Source of the DNA: Flavobacteriaceae bacterium | GTDB lineage: Bacteria > Bacteroidota > Bacteroidia > Flavobacteriales > Flavobacteriaceae | DNA: 12,995 bases | Direction: 5' to 3' | Assembly (NCBI GenBank): GCA_026992695.1 | Contig: JALWYP010000415.1 | Coordinates: forward strand, 1-12,995 | Shown here: positions 1 to 6,482 of the stretch, piece after piece | How positions within the stretch are numbered: the first letter of the stretch is position 1 | Layout of the letters: each line of letters begins with the position of its first letter | Made by a program: the position numbers and the translations under genes | The notes under the pieces: generated by a model | Told to the model about the DNA's origin: nothing | The model's input: only the letters and a program-made list of their open reading frames with translations | Databases searched by the model: none

Positions 1-267
1 TACACCTTCTACAAATATTTTTGCAGGTTTAAATGCCGGAATGTTATGTGCCGGTATTTTGATAGTTGTGTTTTTTGAAATGTTTCTTCCGGTTTTTTCA
101 GCTCTTTTCTTTACGATAAAACTTCCGAAACCTCTTAGGTAAACATTGTCTCCTCCTTCAAGTGAGTTTTTAACTTCATCCATAAAGGTCTCTACTGTTG
201 CTTGAACATCACCTTTTTCCATTCCCAATTTATCAGAAATTTTTGCTACAATATCTGCTTTAGTCAT
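1..267 (-). CDS. HU/IHF-family DNA-binding protein (C-terminus cut by window edge)
   Basis: The 89 visible residues match the HU/IHF family of histone-like proteins, which bend and compact DNA as dimers in the nucleoid. The N-terminal helices begin MTKADIVAKISDKLGMEKGD. They are followed by the family signature around residues 46-65 (GFGSFIVKKRAEKTGRN), which starts the DNA-binding beta arm, and by IPAHNIPAFKPAK, which closes it. HU proteins are usually 90-100 residues, so only the last few are missing beyond base 1. The start is the ATG at 267; about 50 nt upstream lies a near-perfect Bacteroidota promoter. HU and IHF subunits cannot be told apart from this fragment, so no symbol is given. 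It is transcribed away from mutY. Confidence 0.95.
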   Translation of the reverse strand, partial: MTKADIVAKISDKLGMEKGDVQATVETFMDEVKNSLEGGDNVYLRGFGSFIVKKRAEKTGRNISKNTTIKIPAHNIPAFKPAKIFVEGV

Positions 268-317
268 TTTGTTTAAATTTTATTGTTATTAATTATGTTT
301 TATTTTTTAAGAGACGG

Positions 318-349
318 CAAATATAACAATTTTAAACACAATAAATCAA
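318..349 (-). promoter_or_regulatory. Bacteroidota-type promoter of the HU-family gene
   Basis: Reading the minus strand, TTTG (346-349) is followed after 20 nt by TATATTTG (318-325). This is an exact fit to the Bacteroidota consensus TTTG-N(17-23)-TAnnTTTG. It predicts a transcript start near 313 and a leader of about 45 nt before the ATG at 267. I found no other convincing signal in the 268-533 gap. Confidence 0.7.
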
Positions 350-521
350 ATGGTAATCTATTAAAACCAAATTATTTACCGTAATGTTGTTCTGCTACCA
401 ATAATTTGATTGATAGTTTGTTTATTCTGTAATAATTTTTGAAATTGTTAGTCGCTTAATTTAACTAAAAAAGTTGTGTAACGTTTTAATTTTAACCTTC
501 CGTTTGTAAGTAGATAAATGC

Positions 522-529
522 TATTTTTG
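522..529 (+). promoter_or_regulatory. Possible -7 box of mutY
   Basis: TATTTTTG matches TAnnTTTG, but it ends only 4 nt before the mutY ATG. The nearest upstream TTTG (503-506) is 15 nt away, shorter than usual. If the box is used, the mutY transcript would be leaderless or nearly so. It may equally be a chance match in AT-rich DNA. Confidence 0.3.
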
Positions 530-533
530 AAAA

Positions 534-1598
534 ATGATAAAATCAGATTTAGAATTTAGTAAAAAGCTTATAACTTGGTATTTAGAAAATAAACGAGCGA
601 TGCCTTGGCGAAACACAAAGGAGGCTTATGCTGTTTGGTTATCTGAAATTATTCTACAACAAACCAGAGTTGCTCAAGGGTTACCTTATTATAATAGGTT
701 TATTGCGGCTTTTCCTACAATTTATAATCTTGCAAATGCTCCTCAAGAACAGGTGTTAAAACTTTGGCAGGGTTTAGGGTACTATTCTAGAGCAAGAAAC
801 TTGCATACCACTGCACAACATATTGTGTTTAACCTAAACGGGAAATTTCCTCAAACTTATACAGAGTTGCTTTCTCTTAAAGGTGTTGGCGATTATACGG
901 CAAGCGCAATTGCTTCAATTTGTTTTAATGAACCTACAGCAGTTGTAGATGGTAATGTTTTTCGGGTTTTGTCTCGTTATTTTGGTATCGAGTTGCCTAT
1001 TAATTTGGCTTCAGGAAAAAAGAACTTTAAAAAATTAGCGCAGTTACTTATAGATAAGAAAATGCCGGGTACATACAACCAAGCTATAATGGAATTTGGT
1101 GCACGGTATTGTGTGCCTGTAAATCCTAATTGTAAGAATTGCATTTTTTCTAATTCTTGCTGGGCTTTACAAAATAATAAAGTAAATACACTTCCTGTAA
1201 AATTAAAGAAAGCAAAAATAAAAAAAAGGCATTTTAATTATTTGGCTTTTTTTTCTGAAGACAATAAAACAATATTTCAAAAAAGGGTAAAAAAAGATAT
1301 TTGGCAGCATTTATATGAATTTCCGTTAATAGAAACAACAAAAACCCTAACAAGCACTGCATTACAAAAAGAAAAAATCTTTATCAATCTTACAAAAGGG
1401 CAAACTATAAATTCGATTGCACGTTTTAACACAAAACCCATAATTCATAAACTTTCGCATCAACATTTAAGCACTACTTTTTGGGTTATAGAGACAACTT
1501 TATTACAGAGAGAAGACGTTATTAGCATTGATGAAATACACCAATATCCCGTACCTACGCTTATTGAAAATTTTTTGAATTTATTTTTAAAAAATTAA
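534..1598 (+). CDS. mutY: A/G-specific adenine DNA glycosylase MutY
   Basis: MutY removes adenine mispaired with 8-oxoguanine during base-excision repair. The 354-residue protein has the usual family length. The catalytic Glu is E38 in VWLSEIILQQT. The HhH is at about 112-126 (SLKGVGDYTASAI), with Y121 at the position that is Ser or Tyr in MutY but Lys in endonuclease III. The catalytic Asp is D139 in VVDGNVFRVLSR. The iron-sulfur cluster cysteines are C193, C200, C203 and C209 (C-X6-C-X2-C-X5-C). The C-terminal NUDIX-like domain (about 230-354) that reads 8-oxoguanine carries LSHQHL at 307-312, equivalent to the FSH loop, with Leu for Phe. All catalytic residues are present, so it should be active. 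The start is the first ATG. It heads the plus-strand series leading to ssb, 67 nt downstream. Confidence 0.97.
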   Translation: MIKSDLEFSKKLITWYLENKRAMPWRNTKEAYAVWLSEIILQQTRVAQGLPYYNRFIAAFPTIYNLANAPQEQVLKLWQGLGYYSRARNLHTTAQHIVFNLNGKFPQTYTELLSLKGVGDYTASAIASICFNEPTAVVDGNVFRVLSRYFGIELPINLASGKKNFKKLAQLLIDKKMPGTYNQAIMEFGARYCVPVNPNCKNCIFSNSCWALQNNKVNTLPVKLKKAKIKKRHFNYLAFFSEDNKTIFQKRVKKDIWQHLYEFPLIETTKTLTSTALQKEKIFINLTKGQTINSIARFNTKPIIHKLSHQHLSTTFWVIETTLLQREDVISIDEIHQYPVPTLIENFLNLFLKN

Positions 1599-1607
1599 TT
1601 CAAAAAA
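1571..1607 (+). terminator. AT-rich inverted repeat over the mutY stop codon, possible weak terminator
   Basis: TTTTTTGAATT (1571-1581) and AATTCAAAAAA (1597-1607) form a perfect 11-bp stem around a 15-nt loop, and the second arm contains the mutY stop codon. The stem has a single G-C pair and no T-run follows on the plus strand. It is therefore weak, and mutY may read through into ssb. Confidence 0.25.
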
Positions 1608-1633
1608 AACATGTATATTTAGTTCACAAAATA

Positions 1634-1641
1634 TAACTTTG
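1634..1641 (+). promoter_or_regulatory. -7 box of a likely ssb promoter
   Basis: TAACTTTG matches TAnnTTTG exactly. It would place the transcript start near 1647, about 20 nt before the ssb start. No clear TTG lies 17-23 nt upstream, so the -33 element is weak. It suggests that ssb-gldE-gldD can be transcribed independently of mutY. Confidence 0.4.
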
Positions 1642-1665
1642 TATTTCTTAAATAATTAAAATGGT

Positions 1666-2133
1666 ATGAACGGAACAGTAAATAAAGTAATGTTAATAGG
1701 GCACACCGGTGATGAAGTAAAAATGCACTATTTTGAAGGAGGAGGTTGTATTGGGAGGTTTCCTTTAGCAACAAACGATAGTTATACAAACCGAACTACA
1801 GGAGAACGTATAACCAATACCGAATGGCATAATGTAGTTGTGCGTAATAAAGCAGCCGAGATATGCGAAAAATACCTTAAAAAAGGAGATAAAATTTATA
1901 TAGAGGGAAGAATTAAAACCCGAAAATGGAAAGATGATCAAGGTAATGATAGGTATAGTACAGAAATTCAATGTACCGAGTTTACTTTTTTAACACCTAA
2001 AACCGAAAATGCTTCTTCGCAACGACAGGGAGTAGCTACTACGCAACCTCAACAGTCGACTGAAAATCAGATCCAAAATACATCTCAAACAGATGAGTCT
2101 GTTGCTAATAACGAAGATGATTTACCCTTTTAA
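1666..2133 (+). CDS. ssb: Single-stranded DNA-binding protein
   Basis: SSB coats single-stranded DNA at replication forks and repair sites and recruits partner proteins. The OB fold occupies residues 1 to about 110, with the typical opening MNGTVNKVMLIGHTGDEVKM, the stacking tryptophans W54 (TEWHNVVV) and W88 (RKWKDDQGN), and YIEGRI at 78-83. A flexible Gln/Asn/Thr-rich linker (about 111-148) leads to the acidic tail NNEDDLPF, the partner-binding tip found throughout bacterial SSBs. The length of 155 is normal. The ATG at 1666 gives the conserved N-terminus. An ATG 5 nt upstream (1661) is out of frame and stops after two codons. gldE follows 25 nt downstream, so ssb is probably the first gene of an ssb-gldE-gldD unit. 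Confidence 0.97.
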   Translation: MNGTVNKVMLIGHTGDEVKMHYFEGGGCIGRFPLATNDSYTNRTTGERITNTEWHNVVVRNKAAEICEKYLKKGDKIYIEGRIKTRKWKDDQGNDRYSTEIQCTEFTFLTPKTENASSQRQGVATTQPQQSTENQIQNTSQTDESVANNEDDLPF

Positions 2134-2158
2134 TCATGTATAACCAAACTACTTTTAA

Positions 2159-3466
2159 TTGGATATAGAACCTCCCAGTTTATTGTTTTTTCTAACAATT
2201 TCGTCATCTTACATTACCACAGGTGTGTTGGTTCTTGTTTTATTAGCTTGTTCCGCACTCATTTCGGGAGCCGAAGTGGCTTTGTTTTCATTAACTCCAA
2301 CCGATTTTGAAGAAGAAAAAGATAACAAAAACCTCCAACGTGTTAAGTTGTTGTTAGAAAAACCAAAAAAACTATTGGCAACTATTCTTGTTGCTAACAA
2401 TTTTATTAATATAGCTATTGTTTTGCTTTTTAACTCCTTGGGAGAAATACTTTTCAGCACCATTATTACAGATTATTACGGAATTAACCTTAGATTTATT
2501 GTTGAGGTAGGCGTTGTAACATTTTTAATTTTATTATTTGGAGAAATATTACCTAAAATTTATGCAACAAGAAAAAGTCGTGCTTTCTCATCTTTTATGG
2601 CGATGCCGTTATTTGTGTTAGATAAAGTTTTAACACCGGTAAGCGTGCCTATGAGTAGAGCAATTGCTTATATTCAAAATAAATTCGGAAAACAAAAATC
2701 CAGTATAAGTGTCGATCATCTTTCACAGGCACTTGAACTTACCTCAAAAGAAGACACCACTCAAGAAGAACATAAAATTTTAAAAGGAATTGTTAATTTC
2801 GGGAATACCGATGTTAAACAGGTTATGACGCCTAGAATGGATGTTTTTGCGTTAGACAAAAGTACACCTTATAACGAAATTATTTCGCAAATTATAGAAC
2901 ACGGTTTTTCAAGAATTCCTGTTTTTCAAGAACAGATAGACACCATAGTGGGTGTTTTATATGTAAAAGATCTGGTGCCTTATATAGATGAAGCTAACTT
3001 TGACTGGACATCCATACTTAGAGAACCCTATTTTGTTCCCGAAAACAAGAAATTAGACGATCTCCTTAATGAGTTTAAATCTATGAAAATGCACCTTGCT
3101 ATTGTTGTAGATGAATATGGCGGAACCAGCGGACTTATTTCTCTAGAAGATATTATAGAAGAAATTGTAGGTGAAATTAGTGATGAATTTGATGATGAAG
3201 AAATAATTTATTCAAAACTAGATGATAACACCTATGTTTTTGAAGGCAAGACACCCTTAAAAGATTTTTATAAAATTATTAAACCCGAAAATTCTTCACT
3301 ATTTGAAGAAGCAAAAGGAGAAGCCGAAACGCTTGCCGGATTTATTTTAGAAATAGCTCAAGGATTTCCTAAAAAAAACGACACAATAGTTTTTCATAAT
3401 TATACGTTTACCATTGAGGCTTTTGATAATAAACGTATAAAACGTATAAAACTTACTGTAAATTAA
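2159..3466 (+). CDS. gldE: Gliding motility-associated membrane protein GldE (CNNM/CBS/CorC-type)
   Basis: This 435-residue inner-membrane protein has the CNNM/CorC-HlyC domain order. A DUF21 (CNNM) transmembrane region spans about residues 18-195, with helices near 20-45, 73-100 and 112-135. A CBS pair lies at about 220-340, including VMTPRMDVF and DEYGGTSGLISLEDIIEEI. A CorC/HlyC C-terminal domain covers about 355-434. Downstream gldD and upstream ssb identify it as GldE, which in flavobacteria is tied to gliding motility and the type IX secretion machinery; its molecular role is unclear, and the fold is shared with magnesium exporters. The start is TTG at 2159: an in-frame TAA immediately precedes it, and the next in-frame ATG is near residue 147, inside the conserved fold. 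The stop abuts the gldD ATG. Confidence 0.92.
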   Translation: MDIEPPSLLFFLTISSSYITTGVLVLVLLACSALISGAEVALFSLTPTDFEEEKDNKNLQRVKLLLEKPKKLLATILVANNFINIAIVLLFNSLGEILFSTIITDYYGINLRFIVEVGVVTFLILLFGEILPKIYATRKSRAFSSFMAMPLFVLDKVLTPVSVPMSRAIAYIQNKFGKQKSSISVDHLSQALELTSKEDTTQEEHKILKGIVNFGNTDVKQVMTPRMDVFALDKSTPYNEIISQIIEHGFSRIPVFQEQIDTIVGVLYVKDLVPYIDEANFDWTSILREPYFVPENKKLDDLLNEFKSMKMHLAIVVDEYGGTSGLISLEDIIEEIVGEISDEFDDEEIIYSKLDDNTYVFEGKTPLKDFYKIIKPENSSLFEEAKGEAETLAGFILEIAQGFPKKNDTIVFHNYTFTIEAFDNKRIKRIKLTVN

Positions 3467-4024
3467 ATGATACATAAATCTGTTTGGCTGCTTTTTTTAG
3501 GATTAATGATTATTGGTTGTCAAGAAGAAACGGTTATAAAACCTGCAGCTATGTTGCGATTAGAGTATCAACAACCAATTTATTCTACTGTAAAAACAGA
3601 CTGCCCGTTTACTTTTGAAAAAAATAGCATAGCCACCCTTCAAGACAAGGGAAGGTGTAAATTAAATATAAACTATCCCAAGTTAAAAGCCACCTTGTAT
3701 TTAACCTATATGAAAGTACACGAATCAAACCTGGATTCGTTATTACGCGATGCACAAAAACTTACTTATGACCACACCATAAAAGCACAAACAATTCTAG
3801 AACAACCACGTGTAGATTCTATTAATAAGGTATATGGAATGTTGTATATGATTAATGGAAATGCTGCTACCCAAACCCAGTTTTATGTAACCGATAGTAC
3901 CCGTCATTTTTTAAATGGTTCGGTTTATTTTAAGGTAAAACCAAATTTTGATTCTTTATATCCTGCTGTGGTATATTTACGAGAAGATGTGCGTCGTTTA
4001 ATGGAAACAATTAGGTGGAAATAA
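3467..4024 (+). CDS. gldD: Gliding motility lipoprotein GldD
   Basis: The 185-residue protein has a short hydrophobic signal ending in the lipobox IIGC, so C18 would be lipidated. The family is GldD, a lipoprotein required for gliding in Flavobacterium johnsoniae and linked to type IX secretion. The mature part carries the recognisable stretch YQQPIYSTVKTDCPFTFEKN and a conserved C-terminus ending in LREDVRRLMETIRWK. C46 and C63 are the only mature cysteines besides C18. It begins at the base after the gldE stop (TAA-ATG), so translation of the two is almost certainly coupled. A hairpin just past its stop probably ends the ssb-gldE-gldD transcript. Confidence 0.93.
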   Translation: MIHKSVWLLFLGLMIIGCQEETVIKPAAMLRLEYQQPIYSTVKTDCPFTFEKNSIATLQDKGRCKLNINYPKLKATLYLTYMKVHESNLDSLLRDAQKLTYDHTIKAQTILEQPRVDSINKVYGMLYMINGNAATQTQFYVTDSTRHFLNGSVYFKVKPNFDSLYPAVVYLREDVRRLMETIRWK

Positions 4025-4054
4025 AAATCCTCCCAAGCATAAGCAGAGGAGGAT
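4021..4054. terminator. Hairpin between convergent gldD and HMA lipoprotein genes
   Basis: ATCCTCC (4027-4033) pairs with GGAGGAT (4048-4054) across a 14-nt loop. On the minus strand the stem is followed by TTTTTAT, so it looks like an intrinsic terminator for the minus-strand gene. On the plus strand it begins right after the gldD stop but lacks a T-run, so termination of gldD there is less certain. Confidence 0.55.
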
Positions 4055-4076
4055 AAAACGTATTTGATTTTAAAAT

Positions 4077-4661
4077 TTATTTAGCTTTTTCAGTAGAAGT
4101 CTTTTTACACTCTTTTTTCATCTTTCCGTCACAGCTGGCTTTCATATTTCCTGCATTTGCCTGAGATTTATCACCCATCTTACATTCTTTTTTCATTTTC
4201 ATTTTGCACTCTTTCTTATCTCCTTTTTTACACTCTTTTTTGTCTTTTCCGGTACAACTTTTCTTTGCCCCATTAGTAGTGAAAGACTCAACAGTTTTCA
4301 TACCAGATACCTTATATTGTTCTCCGGCTTTAGAAACTGTTTCTTCGAGAGCGTTTGTGTTTACAGTTGCTTCATCGTATTCTACCATTGCTAGTTTTTT
4401 ATCAAAATCAACTGTGGCAGATTTTACTCCTTCCATTGTAGAAAGTTTTTTCTCAATCGTTTTTGCACATCCTATGGCACAAGTCATACCTTCTATGGTA
4501 AATTCGGCTTTTGCTATTTTGGCATTTGGATTAATATCGTTTTTGGCAACGGTTTCTTCTACCGCTACGGTTTTGGTTTCTGGCTCTTTATTTTCGTTTT
4601 TACAAGATACTATCATCAAGGAAACAAAAGCAAGACCTAAAAAGAATTTTACTGATTTCAT
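4077..4661 (-). CDS. HMA-domain lipoprotein with cysteine-rich octapeptide-repeat tail
   Basis: This 194-residue predicted lipoprotein has a signal peptide ending in the lipobox IVSC (C20). An acidic/threonine linker (21-48) leads to an HMA fold at about 51-118 (AEFTIEGMTCAIGCAKTIEKKL). The metal loop is GMTC-AIG-C, with C61 and C65 three residues apart, where copper chaperones have MxCxxC. The tail (about 131-194) is built on Lys and Cys: C136, C144, C152, C160, C177 and C185 mostly sit exactly eight residues apart in units like KKECKKGD. A role in binding or handling a soft metal such as copper in the envelope is inferred, not shown. The start is the ATG at 4661, giving the signal peptide; the reading frame stays open upstream across the divergent promoter, but nothing there resembles a protein. 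Confidence 0.85.
   Translation of the reverse strand: MKSVKFFLGLAFVSLMIVSCKNENKEPETKTVAVEETVAKNDINPNAKIAKAEFTIEGMTCAIGCAKTIEKKLSTMEGVKSATVDFDKKLAMVEYDEATVNTNALEETVSKAGEQYKVSGMKTVESFTTNGAKKSCTGKDKKECKKGDKKECKMKMKKECKMGDKSQANAGNMKASCDGKMKKECKKTSTEKAK
4095..4265 (-). repeat. Octapeptide-coding repeats in the HMA lipoprotein tail
   Basis: Four consecutive 24-nt units (4170-4265) encode KKSCTGKD, KKECKKGD, KKECKMKM and KKECKMGD. After a nine-residue spacer, two more (4095-4142) encode KASCDGKM and KKECKKTS. On the plus strand they appear as recurrent TTACACTCTTTTTT-like blocks. Such repeats may change copy number between strains. Confidence 0.75.
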
Positions 4662-4688
4662 TTGTGCATTTTTAAATGTTAATTTTTT

Positions 4689-4696
4689 CAAAAATA
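4689..4696 (-). promoter_or_regulatory. -7 box of the HMA lipoprotein gene
   Basis: The minus strand reads TATTTTTG, an exact TAnnTTTG match that predicts a start near 4684 and a leader of about 22 nt. No good TTG sits at the right distance upstream, so the -33 element is unconvincing. Confidence 0.4.
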
Positions 4697-4703
4697 CTAA
4701 TAT

Positions 4704-4737
4704 TTTGGTTTTTCTTATCATAAAAATCTCATTTTTG
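4704..4737 (+). promoter_or_regulatory. Candidate promoter of the EamA transporter gene
   Basis: TTTG (4704-4707) and CATTTTTG (4730-4737, one mismatch to TAnnTTTG) are 22 nt apart and would start transcription about 16 nt before the ATG at 4759. The element lies back to back with the divergent HMA promoter, so the two may interfere. Confidence 0.35.
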
Positions 4738-4758
4738 TGAAAATTATAACAAATAATA

Positions 4759-5631
4759 ATGTCCGGTATATTAAAAAAATGGCTTTTGTTAATTGGTTTG
4801 TCACTTATATGGGGCAGCTCTTTTATATTAATAAAAAAAGGATTAGTAGGCTTTACACCTTTGCAATTAGGGGCACTTCGTATTGTATTAACCAGTTTAA
4901 TTCTATTCTTTTTTGGTTTTAAAACTTTAAAAAAGCAAACTAAAACAACCTTAAAATGGATTGCTCTATCGGGCTTTTTAGGAACTTTTTTTCCAGCATT
5001 TTTGTTTGCTTTCGCCGAAACTGAAATCGATAGTGCCATTGCTTCTATTTTAAACTCACTTGTGCCGTTAAATACTGTTGTAATAGGTCTTGTTGTGTTT
5101 AAAATGTATTTTTCAAAGAAACAATTTGCCGGTGTTTTTGTTGGGCTTTTAGGAACGATTTTTCTTATTGTAAGCGGAGCTTCTATTAACCCTAACCAAA
5201 ATTATTTTTATGCGCTATTGGTACTTACAGCAACCTTTATGTATGGTATTAATGTAAATATTATTAAACGCTATTTACAAGAGGTTCCGCCCATAACTAT
5301 TGCGGTGGGAAATTTTGTTTTTATTGCCATACCTGCGTTACTTGTCTTGGTTTTTTCAGGGTTTTTTAATCAGGATGTAATACAATCGCCTAGTTTTCCT
5401 TCGTCTTTTATGTATATTTTTTTATTGTCGTTATTAGGTACTGCTTTGGCAAAAATTTTATTTAATAATTTGGTGCAAATCGCTACTCCGGTTTTTGCTT
5501 CATCGGTTACCTACCTTATGCCTATTGTTGCTGTTATGTGGGGCTTTTTAGACGGAGAAGTATTTAGCATTTGGCAAGCATTGGCAACAGTGTTAATTTT
5601 ATTTGGAGTGTATTTGGCTAATAGTAAATAG
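4759..5631 (+). CDS. EamA/DMT-family transporter (RhaT/YdcZ-like permease)
   Basis: The 290-residue protein is almost entirely hydrophobic, with about ten predicted membrane helices in two halves, as in the drug/metabolite transporter superfamily. The first half opens with the EamA hallmark LIWGSSFILIKKGL (about 16-29), then the GALRIVLTSLILFF helix and the AETEIDSAIASILNSLVPL stretch near 86-104. The second half ends with TPVFASSVTYLMPIVAVMWG and a final helix. Substrates in this family range from amino acids to nucleosides and toxic compounds, and cannot be assigned from sequence. It is divergent from the HMA lipoprotein gene and has its own candidate promoter. There is no clear functional link to rplU, 131 nt downstream. 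Confidence 0.9.
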   Translation: MSGILKKWLLLIGLSLIWGSSFILIKKGLVGFTPLQLGALRIVLTSLILFFFGFKTLKKQTKTTLKWIALSGFLGTFFPAFLFAFAETEIDSAIASILNSLVPLNTVVIGLVVFKMYFSKKQFAGVFVGLLGTIFLIVSGASINPNQNYFYALLVLTATFMYGINVNIIKRYLQEVPPITIAVGNFVFIAIPALLVLVFSGFFNQDVIQSPSFPSSFMYIFLLSLLGTALAKILFNNLVQIATPVFASSVTYLMPIVAVMWGFLDGEVFSIWQALATVLILFGVYLANSK

Positions 5632-5658
5632 CAAAGTGCCTAAATCTTTTAAAAACCG

Positions 5659-5689
5659 TTTGTTAATTCGGTAATAAAAACTATATTTG
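5659..5689 (+). promoter_or_regulatory. Promoter of the rplU-rpmA operon
   Basis: TTTG (5659-5662), a 19-nt spacer and TATATTTG (5682-5689) match the Bacteroidota consensus perfectly. Transcription should begin near 5695, leaving a leader of about 68 nt before rplU. Confidence 0.75.
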
Positions 5690-5693
5690 CACC

Positions 5694-5726
5694 CCTTTTT
5701 AAGCAAAGAAACTTGTTGTTAAAAGG
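5694..5726 (+). promoter_or_regulatory. Possible hairpin at the 5' end of the rplU leader
   Basis: CCTTTT (5694-5699), then AA (5701-5702), pair with TT (5719-5720) and AAAAGG (5721-5726), leaving one bulged T and a 16-nt loop. The hairpin would sit at the very 5' end of the predicted mRNA. It could protect the transcript or serve autoregulation by L21, as leaders of ribosomal-protein operons do in other phyla, but it matches no family that I recognise. Confidence 0.3.
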
Positions 5727-5762
5727 AATGTTAAAAATTAATAATTAATAAAACGTAACGCT

Positions 5763-6443
5763 ATGTACGCAATTGTAGAGATAGCAGGGCAGCAATTTAA
5801 AGTTGCAAAAGATCAAAAAGTCTTTGTGCATCGTCTTGCCGTAGAAGAAGGAAAAAAAGTGTCTTTTGACAATGTACTTCTTATCGGTGATGATAACAAA
5901 GTAACTGTTGGCGCCCCGGCTATAGACGGAGCTCAAGTAGGAGCTAAAGTCTTAAAACACCTTAAAGGTGACAAGGTTATTGTATTCAAGAAAAAAAGAA
6001 GAAAAGGATACAGAGTAAAAAATGGTCACAGACAATCATTAACTGAGATTGTAATTGAAAGCATTGTAGCTTCCGGAGCAAAACCTGCAAAAAAAGAAGC
6101 TGCTAAAACCGAAACCAAAAAAGCGACTGTTAAAAAGGAAGTTGTGAAAAAAGAAGTTTCTAAAAAAGCAACTACTTCTAAAACAAAAGCAAAAGCCGAT
6201 GATTTGAAAAAAATCGAAGGAGTGGGTCCTAAAGCTGCCGAAGCAATGACAAATGCAGGGTTAGATACCTTTGCGAAAGTTGCCAAAGCAGATCCTGCAA
6301 AAATTAAAGAAATTTTAACCGCCGCCAGTTCGCGTTTGGCTCATTTAGAACCCGGAACATGGCCACAACAAGCTGCGCTTGCTGCTGCCGGAAAGTGGGA
6401 CGAATTAAAAATATTACAAGATAAATTAGACGGAGGGAAGTAA
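5763..6443 (+). CDS. rplU: 50S ribosomal protein bL21 with C-terminal HhH extension
   Basis: Residues 1 to about 105 are a complete bL21, a large-subunit protein that binds 23S rRNA: it opens MYAIVEIAGQQFKVAKDQKV and contains FKKKRRKGYRVKNGHRQSLT at 75-94. E. coli L21 is 103 residues and ends here; this protein has 226. A Lys/Ala/Glu-rich linker (about 106-145) leads to a helix-hairpin-helix at about 147-187 (LKKIEGVGPKAAEAMTNAGL). The last part contains LAHLEPGTWPQQAALAAAGKW and a lysine-rich helix. The fusion is a single uninterrupted frame, not a sequencing join, and related extensions occur in Bacteroidota L21 proteins. The extension's role is unknown; nucleic-acid binding is inferred from the HhH. 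rpmA follows after 39 nt. Confidence 0.95.
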   Translation: MYAIVEIAGQQFKVAKDQKVFVHRLAVEEGKKVSFDNVLLIGDDNKVTVGAPAIDGAQVGAKVLKHLKGDKVIVFKKKRRKGYRVKNGHRQSLTEIVIESIVASGAKPAKKEAAKTETKKATVKKEVVKKEVSKKATTSKTKAKADDLKKIEGVGPKAAEAMTNAGLDTFAKVAKADPAKIKEILTAASSRLAHLEPGTWPQQAALAAAGKWDELKILQDKLDGGK

Positions 6444-6482
6444 AAAACCTTCTTAAGTATAACCGAATAAAATCGTATAAAG

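Noticed and set aside
268..533. Small gene or RNA in the HU-mutY gap
   Set aside because: No frame of useful length, no tRNA-like fold and no strong hairpin was seen; promoter elements account for the readable signals.
4095..4265. Short regular repeats considered as a CRISPR-like array
   Set aside because: The units encode an in-frame octapeptide, there are no unique spacers of constant length, and no cas genes are nearby.
4204..4740. 178-codon frame on the plus strand opposite the HMA lipoprotein
   Set aside because: It is the complement of a clear lipoprotein/HMA gene; its Ser/Phe-rich composition is what the reverse of Lys-rich codons gives.
4662..5039. 126-codon open extension upstream of the HMA lipoprotein, antisense to the EamA gene
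   Set aside because: It crosses the divergent promoter and the EamA coding region; the lipoprotein signal peptide begins at 4661 and the extension resembles no protein.
6026..6286. 86-codon minus-strand frame inside rplU
   Set aside because: It is the shadow of the Lys/Ala-rich linker and HhH codons of L21.
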